Notes under the pieces: generated by a model
Seen by the model: the letters and a program-made list of their open reading frames with translations, nothing else
What the model was told of the DNA's origin: nothing
Database searches by the model: none
From: Bacillus xiamenensis
Lineage (GTDB): Bacteria > Bacillota > Bacilli > Bacillales > Bacillaceae
Length of the DNA: 64,000 bases
Assembly (NCBI RefSeq): GCF_000300535.1
Contig: NZ_AMSH01000004.1
Coordinates: forward strand, 1 to 64,000
Direction of reading: 5' to 3'
Program-made: the position numbers and the translations under genes
Part shown: positions 17,860-27,260 of the stretch, in pieces
How the letters are laid out: each line of letters begins with the position of its first letter
How positions within the stretch are numbered: the stretch's first letter is position 1

Positions 17860-19292
17860 ATTTCCATTTTTCGGAATATTTTTGTAGCAGGTGATGATGC
17901 CTTAAGACGGAAATCATATTTTTTCTCATTCACATATTGTGGATTGAGGTGTGCTGATCCTTTATCTTGACCGCTTTTGGAGCGATACGTTTTGTAGCCT
18001 TCCATCCATTTTCCTCGCCATACCCACTGTGATGCTTTCGCACCTTTACGGTCATCATACACGTTCTTCTGGAATGTATTCTTCTGGTTCACTTTATAAA
18101 GGTTCACGACTAAGTAATGCGAAGCACTAGCTGTCATGATATTATTCGTGATTCGATTGTTCACGGATCGATATTGCATCAGCAATTGACCGCCTTCTAA
18201 ACCGGCTGTGTCATTTTTGTACAGAATGTTATGGGAGATCGTCGTGTTTGTGGTTCCGCCCCGCTTCTTGTCATAACCGCCAATTGAGATGCCTGTATAA
18301 CGGTTCAAATACACTTGATTGTGCTCAATGCGAATGCGATCGGCCGTTTTCCCTTTATGCTCACTTGTGACTTCAATTCCAAGGTCATTGTGATGGGTGA
18401 TGTTATGGTCGATCACGATATCTTTTCCGCCATCAACATAAATTCCCCCAGCGGAGATGTCCTTGCCATAGGCTGGGTTCCCAACACTCGTTATGTCATA
18501 GACTTTGTTTCTAGATACGACACCGTTTCTAACTTGATCATACTTTTTAGAAGGTGCGACATTCTCAAAACCAATCAAATCAATACCGATATTGTCAGTA
18601 TGCCTAACCGTATTATGTGTCACGCGGAATGTTTTGACGTTCCCATTTAGCACAAGCGCTTCACTAAAACCCAGCTTCAATTTTTCAACGATATTTCCTT
18701 TGATTTCAATGTCTTCAATCGCCGCAGGTGCTTTTGTTCCATAGACAGCAATACCATGTGCATTCCCATTTTTGTGTGTTGTCTGAATGTCGTACACACG
18801 GTTGTTGAGCAGCTTGACTCCTTTGCCGCTGCCTGTGATCAACATACCGACCGGTGTCACATCTTCTTTATTCGTTTTGATATGTCCGACCGTTACGCCT
18901 TTGAGGGTGATGTAGCTTTTTTGATCAATGTTGACAAGACCCCCGTCAGCTTGATTTCCTTTGAAAGACCGCCCGCTAATAACAGGCTTTTCTGTTCCAT
19001 AGGCTTGAAAGACAACAGGTGCTTTCTTTGTTCCTGAATGGCGGACAATCAATTTCTCTTTGTATGTACCGCCTCTTATGTAAATCGTTACCCCTGCTTT
19101 AGCCATACTTGCCGCTTTTTTCAGCGTACGGAAAGGTTTTGACTTCGTTCCCGAATTTTTGTCGTTTCCGTTTACTGCCACGTAATACGTTGTTCCTTGC
19201 TTCGCACCAGCCTTCTCTGTCATTGCTTGACAACCAAAGCTGATCACGATCATGAATACAATCAGTAGGATACCTGGTATGATTCGTTTCAT
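17841..19292 (-). CDS. Parallel beta-helix polysaccharide lyase-like lipoprotein
   Basis: 483 residues. The signal peptide ends in lipobox ISFGC, so it is likely tethered to the outer membrane face. TYYVAVNGNDKNSGTKSKPF followed by a TLKKAASMAKAGVTIYIRGGTY block is the hallmark opening of PL9-type and related right-handed beta-helix enzymes. Multiple repeats rich in NxxxNN and IxGN turns (e.g. IEIKGNIVEKL, ISHNILYKND) form the helix. Probable substrate is an acidic plant polysaccharide such as pectin. The exact activity cannot be assigned. It overlaps the end of the kinase gene by 4 bp head to head. The ATG is 11 nt after GGAAGGGAG. Confidence 0.8.
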   Translation of the reverse strand: MKRIIPGILLIVFMIVISFGCQAMTEKAGAKQGTTYYVAVNGNDKNSGTKSKPFRTLKKAASMAKAGVTIYIRGGTYKEKLIVRHSGTKKAPVVFQAYGTEKPVISGRSFKGNQADGGLVNIDQKSYITLKGVTVGHIKTNKEDVTPVGMLITGSGKGVKLLNNRVYDIQTTHKNGNAHGIAVYGTKAPAAIEDIEIKGNIVEKLKLGFSEALVLNGNVKTFRVTHNTVRHTDNIGIDLIGFENVAPSKKYDQVRNGVVSRNKVYDITSVGNPAYGKDISAGGIYVDGGKDIVIDHNITHHNDLGIEVTSEHKGKTADRIRIEHNQVYLNRYTGISIGGYDKKRGGTTNTTISHNILYKNDTAGLEGGQLLMQYRSVNNRITNNIMTASASHYLVVNLYKVNQKNTFQKNVYDDRKGAKASQWVWRGKWMEGYKTYRSKSGQDKGSAHLNPQYVNEKKYDFRLKASSPATKIFRKMEIKPQNH

Positions 19293-19571
19293 CTCGTTGT
19301 TTGCTCCCTTCCATTCTCTTCTTACTTTATCGGCTAAAAAAAAAGAGGGTTAAAATATGGCGCTGCCCCTTGCAATGTACTAGTCAAAAGGTGTATGGTT
19401 GAAAGAATATCTTACAGAAAAACCACACGCTTTAAAATTGTCAGATTAATCAGTTAATAACGAAATTGGCTTTTATTTCTTTTTTTGAAAAGAGGTGACA
19501 CCCGTAAGACAGACGGCAGAGAGGAGGAAAGCGCTTAACAGATTTTTCTTGTTTGAATTCCAGAAAACCTA

Positions 19572-19599
19572 TTGCTAATATTTTGTGAAGGTATAGAAT
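19572..19599 (+). promoter_or_regulatory. Candidate promoter of ilvK
   Basis: TTGCTA-N16-TAGAAT; five of six -10 bases and four of six -35 bases match the sigma-A consensus. It lies about 60 nt before the start codon. The rest of the region 19293-19571 holds no gene that I can see. Confidence 0.5.
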
Positions 19600-19626
19600 A
19601 GAATCATAATTATTTCATATTATTAG

Positions 19627-19641
19627 AATTTTCAAATAATC
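19627..19641 (+). promoter_or_regulatory. CodY-box-like site in the ilvK leader
   Basis: Matches AATTTTCWGAAAATT at 12 of 15 positions and lies just downstream of the -10. CodY represses branched-chain amino-acid genes, including ywaA of B. subtilis. Confidence 0.55.
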
Positions 19642-19661
19642 AAACAGCAAGGAGATTTACG

Positions 19662-20753
19662 ATGCCAAAACAACCCATCCGCATTGAACTTAGTTCAACA
19701 AAAAAACCAAAACCTCAATCTGATCAACTTGAATTCGGAAAAATCTTCACAGACCACATGTTTGTGATGGATTATTCAATTGATAAAGGCTGGTATGATC
19801 CAAGAATTATTCCTTATCAGGCGATTCCCATGGACCCAGCTTCTATGGTCTACCATTATGGCCAATCGGTTTTTGAAGGCTTAAAGGCTTATGTTTCTGA
19901 GGATCAAAAGATTCTCTTATTCCGTCCAGAAAAAAATATGGAACGCTTAAACAGATCGAATGACCGCCTGTGTATCCCGCAAATTGATACAGAAACGGTT
20001 TTAGAGGGCTTAAATGAACTCATTCGCATTGACAAGGATTGGGTACCTGATGCAGAGGGCACTTCTTTGTATATTCGTCCATTCATTATTTCCACTGAGC
20101 CCTATTTAGGTGTTGCACCATCAAGCACATATAAACTGATCATTATCTTATCTCCAGTAGGCTCTTACTATAAAGAAGGCATCCATCCGGTCAAAATTGC
20201 GGTTGAAAACGAGTTTGTTCGTGCCGTTAAGGGCGGAACAGGAAATGCCAAAACAGCTGGAAACTATGCATCCAGCCTGAAGGCACAGCAAGTTGCTGAA
20301 ACGAAAGGATTTTCACAAGTTCTTTGGCTTGATGGCATCGAGAAAAAGTACATTGAAGAAGTCGGGAGTATGAATATCTTCTTTAAAATCAATGGAGAAA
20401 TCGTGACGCCTGAATTGAATGGCAGCATTTTGGAAGGCATCACACGTAACTCTGTGCTTGAACTTCTAAAGCATTGGGAGATCCCAGTGACAGAACGAAA
20501 AATTTCAATTGATGAGATCATTGAAGCCCATCAATCAGGTGAGCTTGAAGAAATCTTTGGAACAGGAACGGCGGCTGTGATTTCTCCTGTCGGTGAATTA
20601 ATTTATCATGATCAGTCATACGTCATTCAAAATGGTCAAACGGGTGAAGTATCGAAGAAGTTGTACAATGCGATTACTGGCATCCAAAAAGGCACGCAGC
20701 CAGACATCTTCGGCTGGACCGTAGAAGTCGACTCGGTCGTCAAGCAAGCATAA
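19662..20753 (+). CDS. ilvK: Branched-chain amino-acid aminotransferase IlvK (YwaA)
   Basis: PLP enzyme that interconverts valine, leucine and isoleucine with their 2-oxo acids. 363 residues, fold type IV. MVYHYGQSVFEGLKAY (about 62-77), RPEKNMERLNRS, the PLP-lysine region KGGTGNAKTAGNYA (about 190-203), LWLDG, YIEEVGSMNIFF and GTGTAAVISPVG are conserved. AAGGAG is 7 nt before ATG. It is a single-gene unit with a strong terminator; a CodY-like box in the leader suggests repression in rich medium. Confidence 0.96.
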   Translation: MPKQPIRIELSSTKKPKPQSDQLEFGKIFTDHMFVMDYSIDKGWYDPRIIPYQAIPMDPASMVYHYGQSVFEGLKAYVSEDQKILLFRPEKNMERLNRSNDRLCIPQIDTETVLEGLNELIRIDKDWVPDAEGTSLYIRPFIISTEPYLGVAPSSTYKLIIILSPVGSYYKEGIHPVKIAVENEFVRAVKGGTGNAKTAGNYASSLKAQQVAETKGFSQVLWLDGIEKKYIEEVGSMNIFFKINGEIVTPELNGSILEGITRNSVLELLKHWEIPVTERKISIDEIIEAHQSGELEEIFGTGTAAVISPVGELIYHDQSYVIQNGQTGEVSKKLYNAITGIQKGTQPDIFGWTVEVDSVVKQA

Positions 20754-20760
20754 GCAAGCG

Positions 20761-20796
20761 AAAGAACCTTTCATTTCACGAAGGGTTCTTTTTTTG
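20761..20796 (+). terminator. Terminator of ilvK
   Basis: AAAGAACCTT and AAGGGTTCTTT form a stem followed by seven T, starting 8 nt after the stop codon. Confidence 0.88.
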
Positions 20797-20863
20797 TTTA
20801 TGTTTACCTTCCTTATCGCTTATAATGGTCATTATACACTTATTCCCAAAAAGGAGTGATGGT

Positions 20864-21052
20864 ATGTTTTTGACTTATCTACTAGCTATATTTGGGATTT
20901 TCATTGGGTCATGCATAGTGGCTACAGGATTCGAGGATTCGCCGTTTCTCACTCGATTTACATTTAAGTTTCTCGGGATTTCTACCATTGCCCTTTCTGT
21001 TACTTTTGTGAAGTATCGACGAAAGAGACGACATAGTCAAAAGACAAAATAA
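20864..21052 (+). CDS. Small two-helix membrane protein, unknown
   Basis: 62 residues. Two hydrophobic segments (FLTYLLAIFGIFIGSCIVATGF and FKFLGISTIALSVTFV) are followed by a very basic tail KYRRKRRHSQKTK. AAGGAG is 7 nt before ATG, and a TATAAT -10-like box lies at 20821-20826, so it looks expressed. I do not recognise the family. It converges with the membrane protein gene on the other strand. Confidence 0.65.
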   Translation: MFLTYLLAIFGIFIGSCIVATGFEDSPFLTRFTFKFLGISTIALSVTFVKYRRKRRHSQKTK

Positions 21053-21076
21053 GACTCAACTTCACGCTCGATCGAA

Positions 21077-21475
21077 TTAAATCGTGCACCAAAACAAAAT
21101 TGATACACAGACAATCATCCCAGCATACATCCACTTTACCCCTTTGATCTCCCGCTTTCTTTCAATCAACAAAAAGATTTCCGGCAAAAAGATGATGATG
21201 ATTTCAAGGATAAAGACAAGATTGTAAGCAAGCGGCATTGGCTGAAAATCAAACTCTCTCGCGTCTCCTCCAATTGTCGCAAAATACATCAACAAGTTGG
21301 TCACAGGGATTGTCAGACAAACCAACAAACGCAGTACATACATCCATACATATGATTGATACCGAATGAGACCGATAATCGAAGCGATCACTCCATACAA
21401 AAACAGCGCCACCGTGCCAAAGCTCATCATCGGGTGGACGACAAACCCGTAAAGCATGAAGCCGATTGCCATCAT
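21077..21475 (-). CDS. Hypothetical polytopic membrane protein
   Basis: 132 residues with four hydrophobic segments: FMLYGFVVHPMMSF plus the GVIASIIGLI region, VLRLLVCLTIPVTNLLMYF, AYNLVFILEIIIIFLPEIFLL and MYAGMIVCVSILFW. AGGTGG precedes the ATG by about 10 nt, and a second ATG directly follows the first. No motif points to a function. It stands alone between ilvK and the lic operon. Confidence 0.65.
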   Translation of the reverse strand: MMAIGFMLYGFVVHPMMSFGTVALFLYGVIASIIGLIRYQSYVWMYVLRLLVCLTIPVTNLLMYFATIGGDAREFDFQPMPLAYNLVFILEIIIIFLPEIFLLIERKREIKGVKWMYAGMIVCVSILFWCTI

Positions 21476-21573
21476 ATTCTTCTTCCACCTCTTTCTTTTC
21501 AGCAGTACGTGCTGTTTTCTGTAGAACCCTTCCTATCATACACTTCTTTCTCATGTTTCCATATGGTCAAATC

Positions 21574-21599
21574 ATCAAAAACGACCCCATAAAGGGGCC
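21574..21599 (-). terminator. Terminator of the lic operon
   Basis: Minus strand GGCCCC-TTTAT-GGGGTC followed by GTTTTTGAT, directly after the licH stop codon. Confidence 0.75.
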
Positions 21600-21607
21600 A
21601 TTTCGTT

Positions 21608-22936
21608 TTATGCATTCACTGATTTGAAGAATTGCGGTAAATATTCACGGTGCGCTTCTAGCATTTCATCTAAAATTTGCTTTGCGATTTCGTCAGAAGG
21701 AACGAGTGGATTGATCGTCATGGCGACTAGCGCCGTCTCATAATCACCCGTCACAGCCGCTTCAGCTGCCACACGCTCGAATGATTTGATTTGTTGAACA
21801 AGTCCTCTTACAGCCACAGGGAGATCACCTGTCGCTATTGGTTTTGGTCCGTCCTTTGTAATGATACAGTTCACTTCAACCGCTGATTCAGCCGGAATAC
21901 TGGCAATTGCTCCTCTGTTTACTGTATTCACTGGTTGTATGTCATGCTTATCATTATAAATCGAGCTGATTAAATTACATGCCGCATCGCTGTAATATGC
22001 CCCGCCTCTTTTTTCTAGCTGCGGCGGTTTAATTGATAAATCAGGGTCTTTGTATAACTCAAACAATTCCTGCTCGACTTGCTGCACAACCTCTGCTCTT
22101 GTTCCTTTTTCTTGTGCCGCTTTTTGCTCTTCTTCCAGCATATCTTTCGTTTTATAGTAATAACGATGATACGGACATGGAATGACCCCTAAACCTTTGA
22201 CAAAAGAAGGCTCCCAGTTTTTCGCTTCAATGTTCCTCATCGACCACTGGCTATTTGGATTTCCTAATTCATCGAGCACCTGATCCATAATGCTGACCCC
22301 ATCTAAATACACATCTAATCCATAGACCATATGATTGAGACCTGCGAACTGCACCTCGATGCGTTCAACATCGACATCAAGTGCTTTTGCAATCCCCATT
22401 TTGATTCCAATCGGCACATTACAGAGACCGACCACTTTTTTCAAATTCGTGTAGCGTAAAACAGCTTCTGTGACCATACCTGCTGGATTTGTAAAGTTCA
22501 CAAGCCAAGCATCTGGACAAAGCTCTTCCATATCTTTCACGATCTCTAGAATGACTGGAATGGTGCGAAGACCTTTCAATAAACCGCCTGGCCCGTTCGT
22601 TTCCTGTCCAATGACGCCATATTTAAGCGGGATTCTTTCATCTTTCGCTCTAGCTTCAAGCAGTCCTACACGAAATTGTGTTGTGACAAAGTCAGCATCT
22701 TTCAGGGCTGCCCGGCGGTCAAGGGTGAGGTGCACGTCAATCGGCAAACCGGCTTTTTCGACCATACGTTTTGCAAGAGCACCTACGATGTTCAGCTTTT
22801 CCTGCCCTGCTTCAATATCCACAAGCCATAATTCCTTGATAGGCAATTCATGATACCGTTTGATAAAACCTTCCACCAGCTCAGGCGTATAGCTCGATCC
22901 ACCGCCTATTGTGACAATTTTGATTCCGTCTTTCAT
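21608..22936 (-). CDS. licH: 6-phospho-beta-glucosidase LicH (GH4)
   Basis: Hydrolyses phosphorylated cellobiose or lichenan oligosaccharides in the cytosol by the NAD and Mn dependent redox mechanism of family GH4. 442 residues. The NAD loop VTIGGGSSYTPEL is near the N-terminus. NFTNPAGMVTEAVLRY, GLCNVPIG (metal-binding Cys) and AGLNHMVYGLDV are family signatures. Last gene of licBCAH; its ATG overlaps the licA stop (ATGA). The arrangement matches the B. subtilis lic operon. Confidence 0.95.
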   Translation of the reverse strand: MKDGIKIVTIGGGSSYTPELVEGFIKRYHELPIKELWLVDIEAGQEKLNIVGALAKRMVEKAGLPIDVHLTLDRRAALKDADFVTTQFRVGLLEARAKDERIPLKYGVIGQETNGPGGLLKGLRTIPVILEIVKDMEELCPDAWLVNFTNPAGMVTEAVLRYTNLKKVVGLCNVPIGIKMGIAKALDVDVERIEVQFAGLNHMVYGLDVYLDGVSIMDQVLDELGNPNSQWSMRNIEAKNWEPSFVKGLGVIPCPYHRYYYKTKDMLEEEQKAAQEKGTRAEVVQQVEQELFELYKDPDLSIKPPQLEKRGGAYYSDAACNLISSIYNDKHDIQPVNTVNRGAIASIPAESAVEVNCIITKDGPKPIATGDLPVAVRGLVQQIKSFERVAAEAAVTGDYETALVAMTINPLVPSDEIAKQILDEMLEAHREYLPQFFKSVNA

Positions 22937-23259
22937 GAATTGACCCCTCCAAATTGCTTCATTTTTTCATGGATCTCAATGATTTCCGCTGCAAGCTCCT
23001 TGACGGTCATTGCGTTCATGAGATGATCCTGTGCATGAATCATTAAGAGACTGATGTCAGTCTTTTCACCTCTGATTTCTCCTTGGATCAGTTCTGTCTG
23101 TGCGTGATGCGCCTCATTTAACGCGTCTTGTGCTTCCTGCAATTTTTGCTTCGCCTCATCAAAGTTTCCTTGTTTTGCAAATGTAATGGCCTCCATGGCT
23201 GAGCTTCTGCCATTTCCACCGTGCAAGATGAGTTGAAACACAATTTGTTCCATTTCCAT
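22933..23259 (-). CDS. licA: PTS lactose/cellobiose-family EIIA, LicA
   Basis: 108 residues, cytosolic phosphocarrier of the lichenan PTS. All-helical IIA-Lac type; phosphorylatable His in LLMIHAQDHLMNAM (about residue 75). The start at 23259 is chosen because it lies 9 nt after GGGGG, whereas the frame ATG at 23268 touches that site. It passes phosphate from HPr to LicB. Confidence 0.93.
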   Translation of the reverse strand: MEMEQIVFQLILHGGNGRSSAMEAITFAKQGNFDEAKQKLQEAQDALNEAHHAQTELIQGEIRGEKTDISLLMIHAQDHLMNAMTVKELAAEIIEIHEKMKQFGGVNS

Positions 23260-23285
23260 CGGCCGCATCCCCCTAGTTCCCTTTA

Positions 23286-24635
23286 TTACATGCTGGCGAC
23301 ATTTTCATCCGCTGATGCTTTTGTTTCCAGCTCATTTTCTTCTTTCAATTTCTGCTTATCCCACATTCTAAAGAATGGGTAGTATAGAACAAATGATAAT
23401 GCAAGGTTGATCAGCTGCATGACAGCGCCAGAGATTTTCCCGCCTGTTGCGAGATAGCCTGAAATGATTGGCGGCATAGTCCATGGAACAGCGATTCCTG
23501 CCGGTTTTGCCACAAGTCCTGTGCTCATTCCGATATATGTGGTGACAATCATCAAGATTGGCGTGAGGATAAACGGAATGAGAAGCATTGGGTTCATCAC
23601 AATTGGCATTCCAAAAATGATCGGTTCGTTGATGTTAAAAATGGCTGGCCCAATGGCAAGACGTCCTAGCTGTTTCATTTGTTTACTTCTCGCACGCAAG
23701 ATCATCGTCAGCACCAAAGCAAGCGTCGCGCCGCTTCCGCCGACGTTGATGAAGATTTCAAAGAACTGCGCTGTGAAAATATTCGGCAGCACTTCTCCTG
23801 CTTGGAATGCAAGACGGTTTTCATCCATCGCCCCGAGCCAAATCGGTCCCATGACGCCTCCGACAATCGTGGCTCCGTGAATACCACATGCCCAGAGGAG
23901 CATTTGTACACCCATGGCAACGATACTTCCACCTAAGCTTCCGCCAAGAATGGAGAGCGGTGTGCCAATTAAGACCGTGATGATATTATGAATACTCTCA
24001 AAAGGTGTCATCTCGATCAAAAGTCTAGCGACCCAGATCAGCGTGATGACCACAAAACCTGGAATAAGTGCGATAAACGATTTACTGACTGCTGGCGGTA
24101 CACCATCAGGCATTTTAATGACGATATTTCGCTGTACAATAAAACGGTAAATTTCGGTTGAAAGCATGGCAATAATCATGGCGACGAATAACCCTTTACT
24201 GCCCATGAGTGAGACAGGAATGCCGCCATTCACTAGAATGGCTTCTGTTGAGCCTTCAGGTGTGAACGGTACTTGATATGGTGTGGCTAAAAGGAAAGCC
24301 GCAACAGCGATCGCACCAGATGACAGTGCATCAACCGCATACTTTTCCGCAAGCCTGTACGCAATCCCAAAGGTTGCAACAAGTGCCATAATGTCAAAGG
24401 TTGCATTCACTGGATAAGATAGTTTCGTGGCCCACTCGTCTCCAAAGATACTTGCCATAAAATCGCTGTATCCCGGAATTGGAAGGTTGGCTAAAATAAG
24501 AAACAGTGAACCGACAATAATGAGAGGCATTGTTAAAACAATTCCGTCACGCAATGCTTGTAAATGTCTTTGAGCGGCAATCTTTCCTGCAAACGGCATA
24601 ACCTTCTCTTCTAGAAATCGGTTGAATCCATTCAT
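23286..24635 (-). CDS. licC: PTS cellobiose/lichenan EIIC permease, LicC
   Basis: 449 residues, membrane channel of the beta-glucoside PTS. PTS_EIIC family with about ten hydrophobic segments. Stretches typical of the lactose/cellobiose class are GLFVAMIIAMLSTEIYRFI, WACGIHGATIVGGVMGPIW, FNINEPIIFGMPIVMNPM and VPWTMPPIISGYLATGG. It brings in beta-1,4/1,3 glucan oligosaccharides, phosphorylated by LicB. Second gene of the operon. Confidence 0.95.
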   Translation of the reverse strand: MNGFNRFLEEKVMPFAGKIAAQRHLQALRDGIVLTMPLIIVGSLFLILANLPIPGYSDFMASIFGDEWATKLSYPVNATFDIMALVATFGIAYRLAEKYAVDALSSGAIAVAAFLLATPYQVPFTPEGSTEAILVNGGIPVSLMGSKGLFVAMIIAMLSTEIYRFIVQRNIVIKMPDGVPPAVSKSFIALIPGFVVITLIWVARLLIEMTPFESIHNIITVLIGTPLSILGGSLGGSIVAMGVQMLLWACGIHGATIVGGVMGPIWLGAMDENRLAFQAGEVLPNIFTAQFFEIFINVGGSGATLALVLTMILRARSKQMKQLGRLAIGPAIFNINEPIIFGMPIVMNPMLLIPFILTPILMIVTTYIGMSTGLVAKPAGIAVPWTMPPIISGYLATGGKISGAVMQLINLALSFVLYYPFFRMWDKQKLKEENELETKASADENVASM

Positions 24636-24649
24636 CCCTTCCGCCCCCC

Positions 24650-24952
24650 TTATCCGTTCACTAACTGTTCAGCAGATTTTAGAACTTCGGCGCCATTACA
24701 AACACCATAATGCACGGTATTAATGACGTCTACTGGTATTCCTTTTTCTTCTCCGAGCTTTTTCATTTGTGGTAATAAATATCGAACCTGCGGTCCCAAT
24801 AAAAGCACATCGGCTTGATCAATATGACTTTTTGCAGCATCTCCAGATACCGCCCAAATACGATAGTCTTTTCCTTGTTCTTGTGCACTTTTCTCCATTT
24901 TGGTGACAAGTAAGCTTGTTGACATACCTGCTGCGCAAACCAATAAGATGTT
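24650..24952 (-). CDS. licB: PTS cellobiose/lichenan EIIB, LicB
   Basis: 100 residues. The phospho-cysteine loop [11 protein letters not shown] lies at residues 7-16, and the P-loop-like [12 protein letters not shown] is typical of the lactose/cellobiose IIB class. ATG at 24952 is 8 nt after a GGGGGCG site; the open frame upstream lacks one. First gene of the operon, behind a CRE and a LicR-type operator. Confidence 0.94.
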   Translation of the reverse strand, partial: NILLVCAAGMSTSLLVTKMEKSAQEQGKDYRIWAVSGDAAKSHIDQADVLLLGPQVRYLLPQMKKLGEEKGIPVDVINTVHYGVCNGAEVLKSAEQLVNG

Positions 24953-25011
24953 CATGTGTAAACGCCCCCTTTTCGAAGTATGAAGCTTTTCTTTACACAT
25001 TCATCATATTA

Positions 25012-25025
25012 TGAAACCGCTTTCA
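25012..25025 (-). promoter_or_regulatory. CcpA site (CRE) of the lic operon
   Basis: TGAAAGCGGTTTCA on the minus strand fits TGWAANCGNTNWCA at every position. It lies 60 nt before licB, consistent with repression by glucose. Confidence 0.85.
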
Positions 25026-25037
25026 TAAACACCTATA

Positions 25038-25063
25038 CTTTTTCCTTTAGGAAGCGGAAAAAG
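25038..25063 (-). promoter_or_regulatory. LicR-type operator upstream of licB
   Basis: Perfect inverted repeat CTTTTTCC-N10-GGAAAAAG, 12 bp from the CRE. The same arrangement recurs at 57581-57606 before the second LicR-controlled PTS operon, which supports its role as the regulator's binding site. Confidence 0.7.
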
Positions 25064-25077
25064 TTAAGATCACACCT

Positions 25078-27021
25078 TTAGTTCTTGTACGAAGGAACTT
25101 TTTTATACATCACATCCAGCATGTCTTCAAAGGTATCACAGGCGATGAGGTGCTGAATGAATTTCACATGATGCACAAGCTCTCCCAGCAGCCGGTACAT
25201 GCCTTTTAAGTCTTTGACATTCTCTTTTTCGACACAAAGCAAGCAGACAAATTGAACTTTTTTCTCTCCCCAAATGATCGGTTTTTCTAATGTACAGATC
25301 GCCCAGAACGTTTCGTCTGTCAGCGGCGTCATCGGATGCGGAATGGCTGTGTAATGCCCAAATGAGGTAGGTGCAGCCTCTTCTCTTTCCATCACAGATT
25401 GTGTCAGTTCTACTGGCGCTAACCCCAGCTCAATGACTTTCTGCGTGAGAAATGTTACCACCTCTTCCTTTGTTTGAAAGGCGCATTTTGTAAAAACCAA
25501 TTCCTTTTTCATATATTGAGAGGCTAGTGTCACTCTCGTTTCACTCGTCAAGGCTTCCTCAATTTTTAAAAAGTCGCTGCCTCCTAAAATCGTGTTTACT
25601 TGAATGACTGGAATCGGTAATTCCATCTGAATGGGGATGGTCGTGATAATTAAATCCAAAGCATGTAAAGAGACGTGCGGAAGTGAGTAGAGCTCTGCTG
25701 TTCCTAAAATGGTCAGTTTTGATCCAAATTGTGACTGCAGCCGATCCTGCAATAGTCTTGCACTTCCTGCGCCAGATGCACAGACAATGAGACATCGCTT
25801 CGGCGGTATCTCCATTTTTCTACGCTCTAAGGCAGCACCAAAATGAAGCGCCATATATCCGATTTCATTCTCATGAATGGACAAACCCGCCTCTTTTTCA
25901 ATGACCCTGCTCGCAATAATTCCAGCTTCAAAGGCGATTGGATAGCCTGCTTTTATCTCATCAAGCATCGGATTTCTTAAGTTCATTCCATATTTACACC
26001 TGTTCATTGCTGGCTTTAAATGCAGACTGAGCCCAATCAGTAATTCCGCATCATCCGCTAAATCGAGCTGTAACTTTTGGTCAATGGCTTTCAGCATAAG
26101 CTGAACAAGACGGCTCGTGTCGTCATCGACAATTTGTTTTTGACCGCTCGATGAAAAAGACTGTACCATTTTGGCTGTTCCTAACAAATGAATGGCAATA
26201 TAGACAACTTCCTCTTTTGGAAATGAGACATCAAGCAGTCCTTCAAGACGCTCAACCATTTTTTTGGCGACCTTGTATTCCTTTGCCCTCGGGATTTCAT
26301 TGATTTCCTCTGGCAGCACAGATACATAGTTTCCGTGTCTAATCCGTTTACAGGCAATGGCAACATGAACTATTAAATTATTCATGCAAATGTCTGATAG
26401 ATTCATTCTTTCCTCGTTGATATAATCAATCATTGTTTTCTGAATCAATTCCAGCTCATGTTTTGGCAAAATGGTGATGGCTGTATTCAGCATCGTTTGA
26501 TAGGAACGGCGTTCGTTGAACAAATATTCTGACATGCAATAGCGGATTTTCATCTCAGACCCTTTAATTCTGCATCCTTTATTCGGCTTTGCTTCCAGTT
26601 TCAGATCAAAGGGCTCAAGCTTGCGTTTGACCCATTTCATGTCGTTACTCATCGTCGATTTACTAATAAACAGCTGCTCCTGTAAGTCCTCTAGCTTCAC
26701 ATACGATTCTGCTAGAAGCAGCTTCTTTAAAATAAATCGAACACGTTCCTCCGGTAAAACGGCCAGAGGCTCTTCCTGTTCAACCTCTTCCTTCATAAAA
26801 CGGCGAAAGGCATTCTCATCTTTGATCAGCAGCTCATAACCAGCTCCTCTAACAGCTGATACATTCGCGTGATAAGGGGCAAGGCGGTCATTCAGTTCCT
26901 TGATGTCTGTACGGATGGTGCGGCTTGTTACTTGTAAGCTGACAGAAAGCGCAGCGCTGGTGAGAGGAGTCTCAGCTGCCATCAGCTGACTTAAAATATG
27001 CGCCAGTCTTTTACTCAGCAT
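25078..27021 (-). CDS. licR: PTS-controlled activator LicR
   Basis: 647 residues. Domain order: N-terminal HTH_11 (about 5-60), a second HTH (KLEDLQEQLFISKSTMSNDM), two PRDs with regulatory histidines, a IIB-like domain with CASGAGSARLL, and a IIA (fructose/mannitol type) domain with TSFGHYTAIPHPMTP. Phosphorylation by HPr and EII of the PRD/IIA sites tunes activation of licBCAH. The start at 27021 follows AAGGAGG by 8 nt. It is transcribed in the same direction as the operon but is separated by the promoter region. Confidence 0.94.
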   Translation of the reverse strand: MLSKRLAHILSQLMAAETPLTSAALSVSLQVTSRTIRTDIKELNDRLAPYHANVSAVRGAGYELLIKDENAFRRFMKEEVEQEEPLAVLPEERVRFILKKLLLAESYVKLEDLQEQLFISKSTMSNDMKWVKRKLEPFDLKLEAKPNKGCRIKGSEMKIRYCMSEYLFNERRSYQTMLNTAITILPKHELELIQKTMIDYINEERMNLSDICMNNLIVHVAIACKRIRHGNYVSVLPEEINEIPRAKEYKVAKKMVERLEGLLDVSFPKEEVVYIAIHLLGTAKMVQSFSSSGQKQIVDDDTSRLVQLMLKAIDQKLQLDLADDAELLIGLSLHLKPAMNRCKYGMNLRNPMLDEIKAGYPIAFEAGIIASRVIEKEAGLSIHENEIGYMALHFGAALERRKMEIPPKRCLIVCASGAGSARLLQDRLQSQFGSKLTILGTAELYSLPHVSLHALDLIITTIPIQMELPIPVIQVNTILGGSDFLKIEEALTSETRVTLASQYMKKELVFTKCAFQTKEEVVTFLTQKVIELGLAPVELTQSVMEREEAAPTSFGHYTAIPHPMTPLTDETFWAICTLEKPIIWGEKKVQFVCLLCVEKENVKDLKGMYRLLGELVHHVKFIQHLIACDTFEDMLDVMYKKVPSYKN

Positions 27022-27225
27022 CAGATCGGCCTCCTTCATTAAGGGTGGAGAATCTGCCTTGTCTGGACAGGTTGTATACGCTTGCAGTTCTCTTCATTAC
27101 TCATATTCTACTGAAAAGAAATAAAAATTGCCAACTCATTTATATGACAATTGCCCCTATTTATACAATCAACCATATCTAATGACCTATGAATCTCCTT
27201 CTAAGAGGCTGCTGTAAACATCATG

Positions 27226-27260
27226 AAAAAGGCGTTACACCTTCGTGTATCCGCCTTTTT
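27226..27260. terminator. Orphan strong hairpin in an otherwise empty region
   Basis: AAAAAGGCGTTACAC and GTGTATCCGCCTTTTT form a long stem around CTTC, with flanking A and T tracts. No coding gene ends here on either strand. The stretch 27040-27610 holds no credible gene; the longest frame starts inside this hairpin. Confidence 0.6.

Noticed and set aside
19527-19545. AGGAAAGCGCTTAACA as CcpA site before ilvK
   Set aside because: One arm is shifted by one base relative to the consensus and ilvK control by CcpA is not otherwise supported here.
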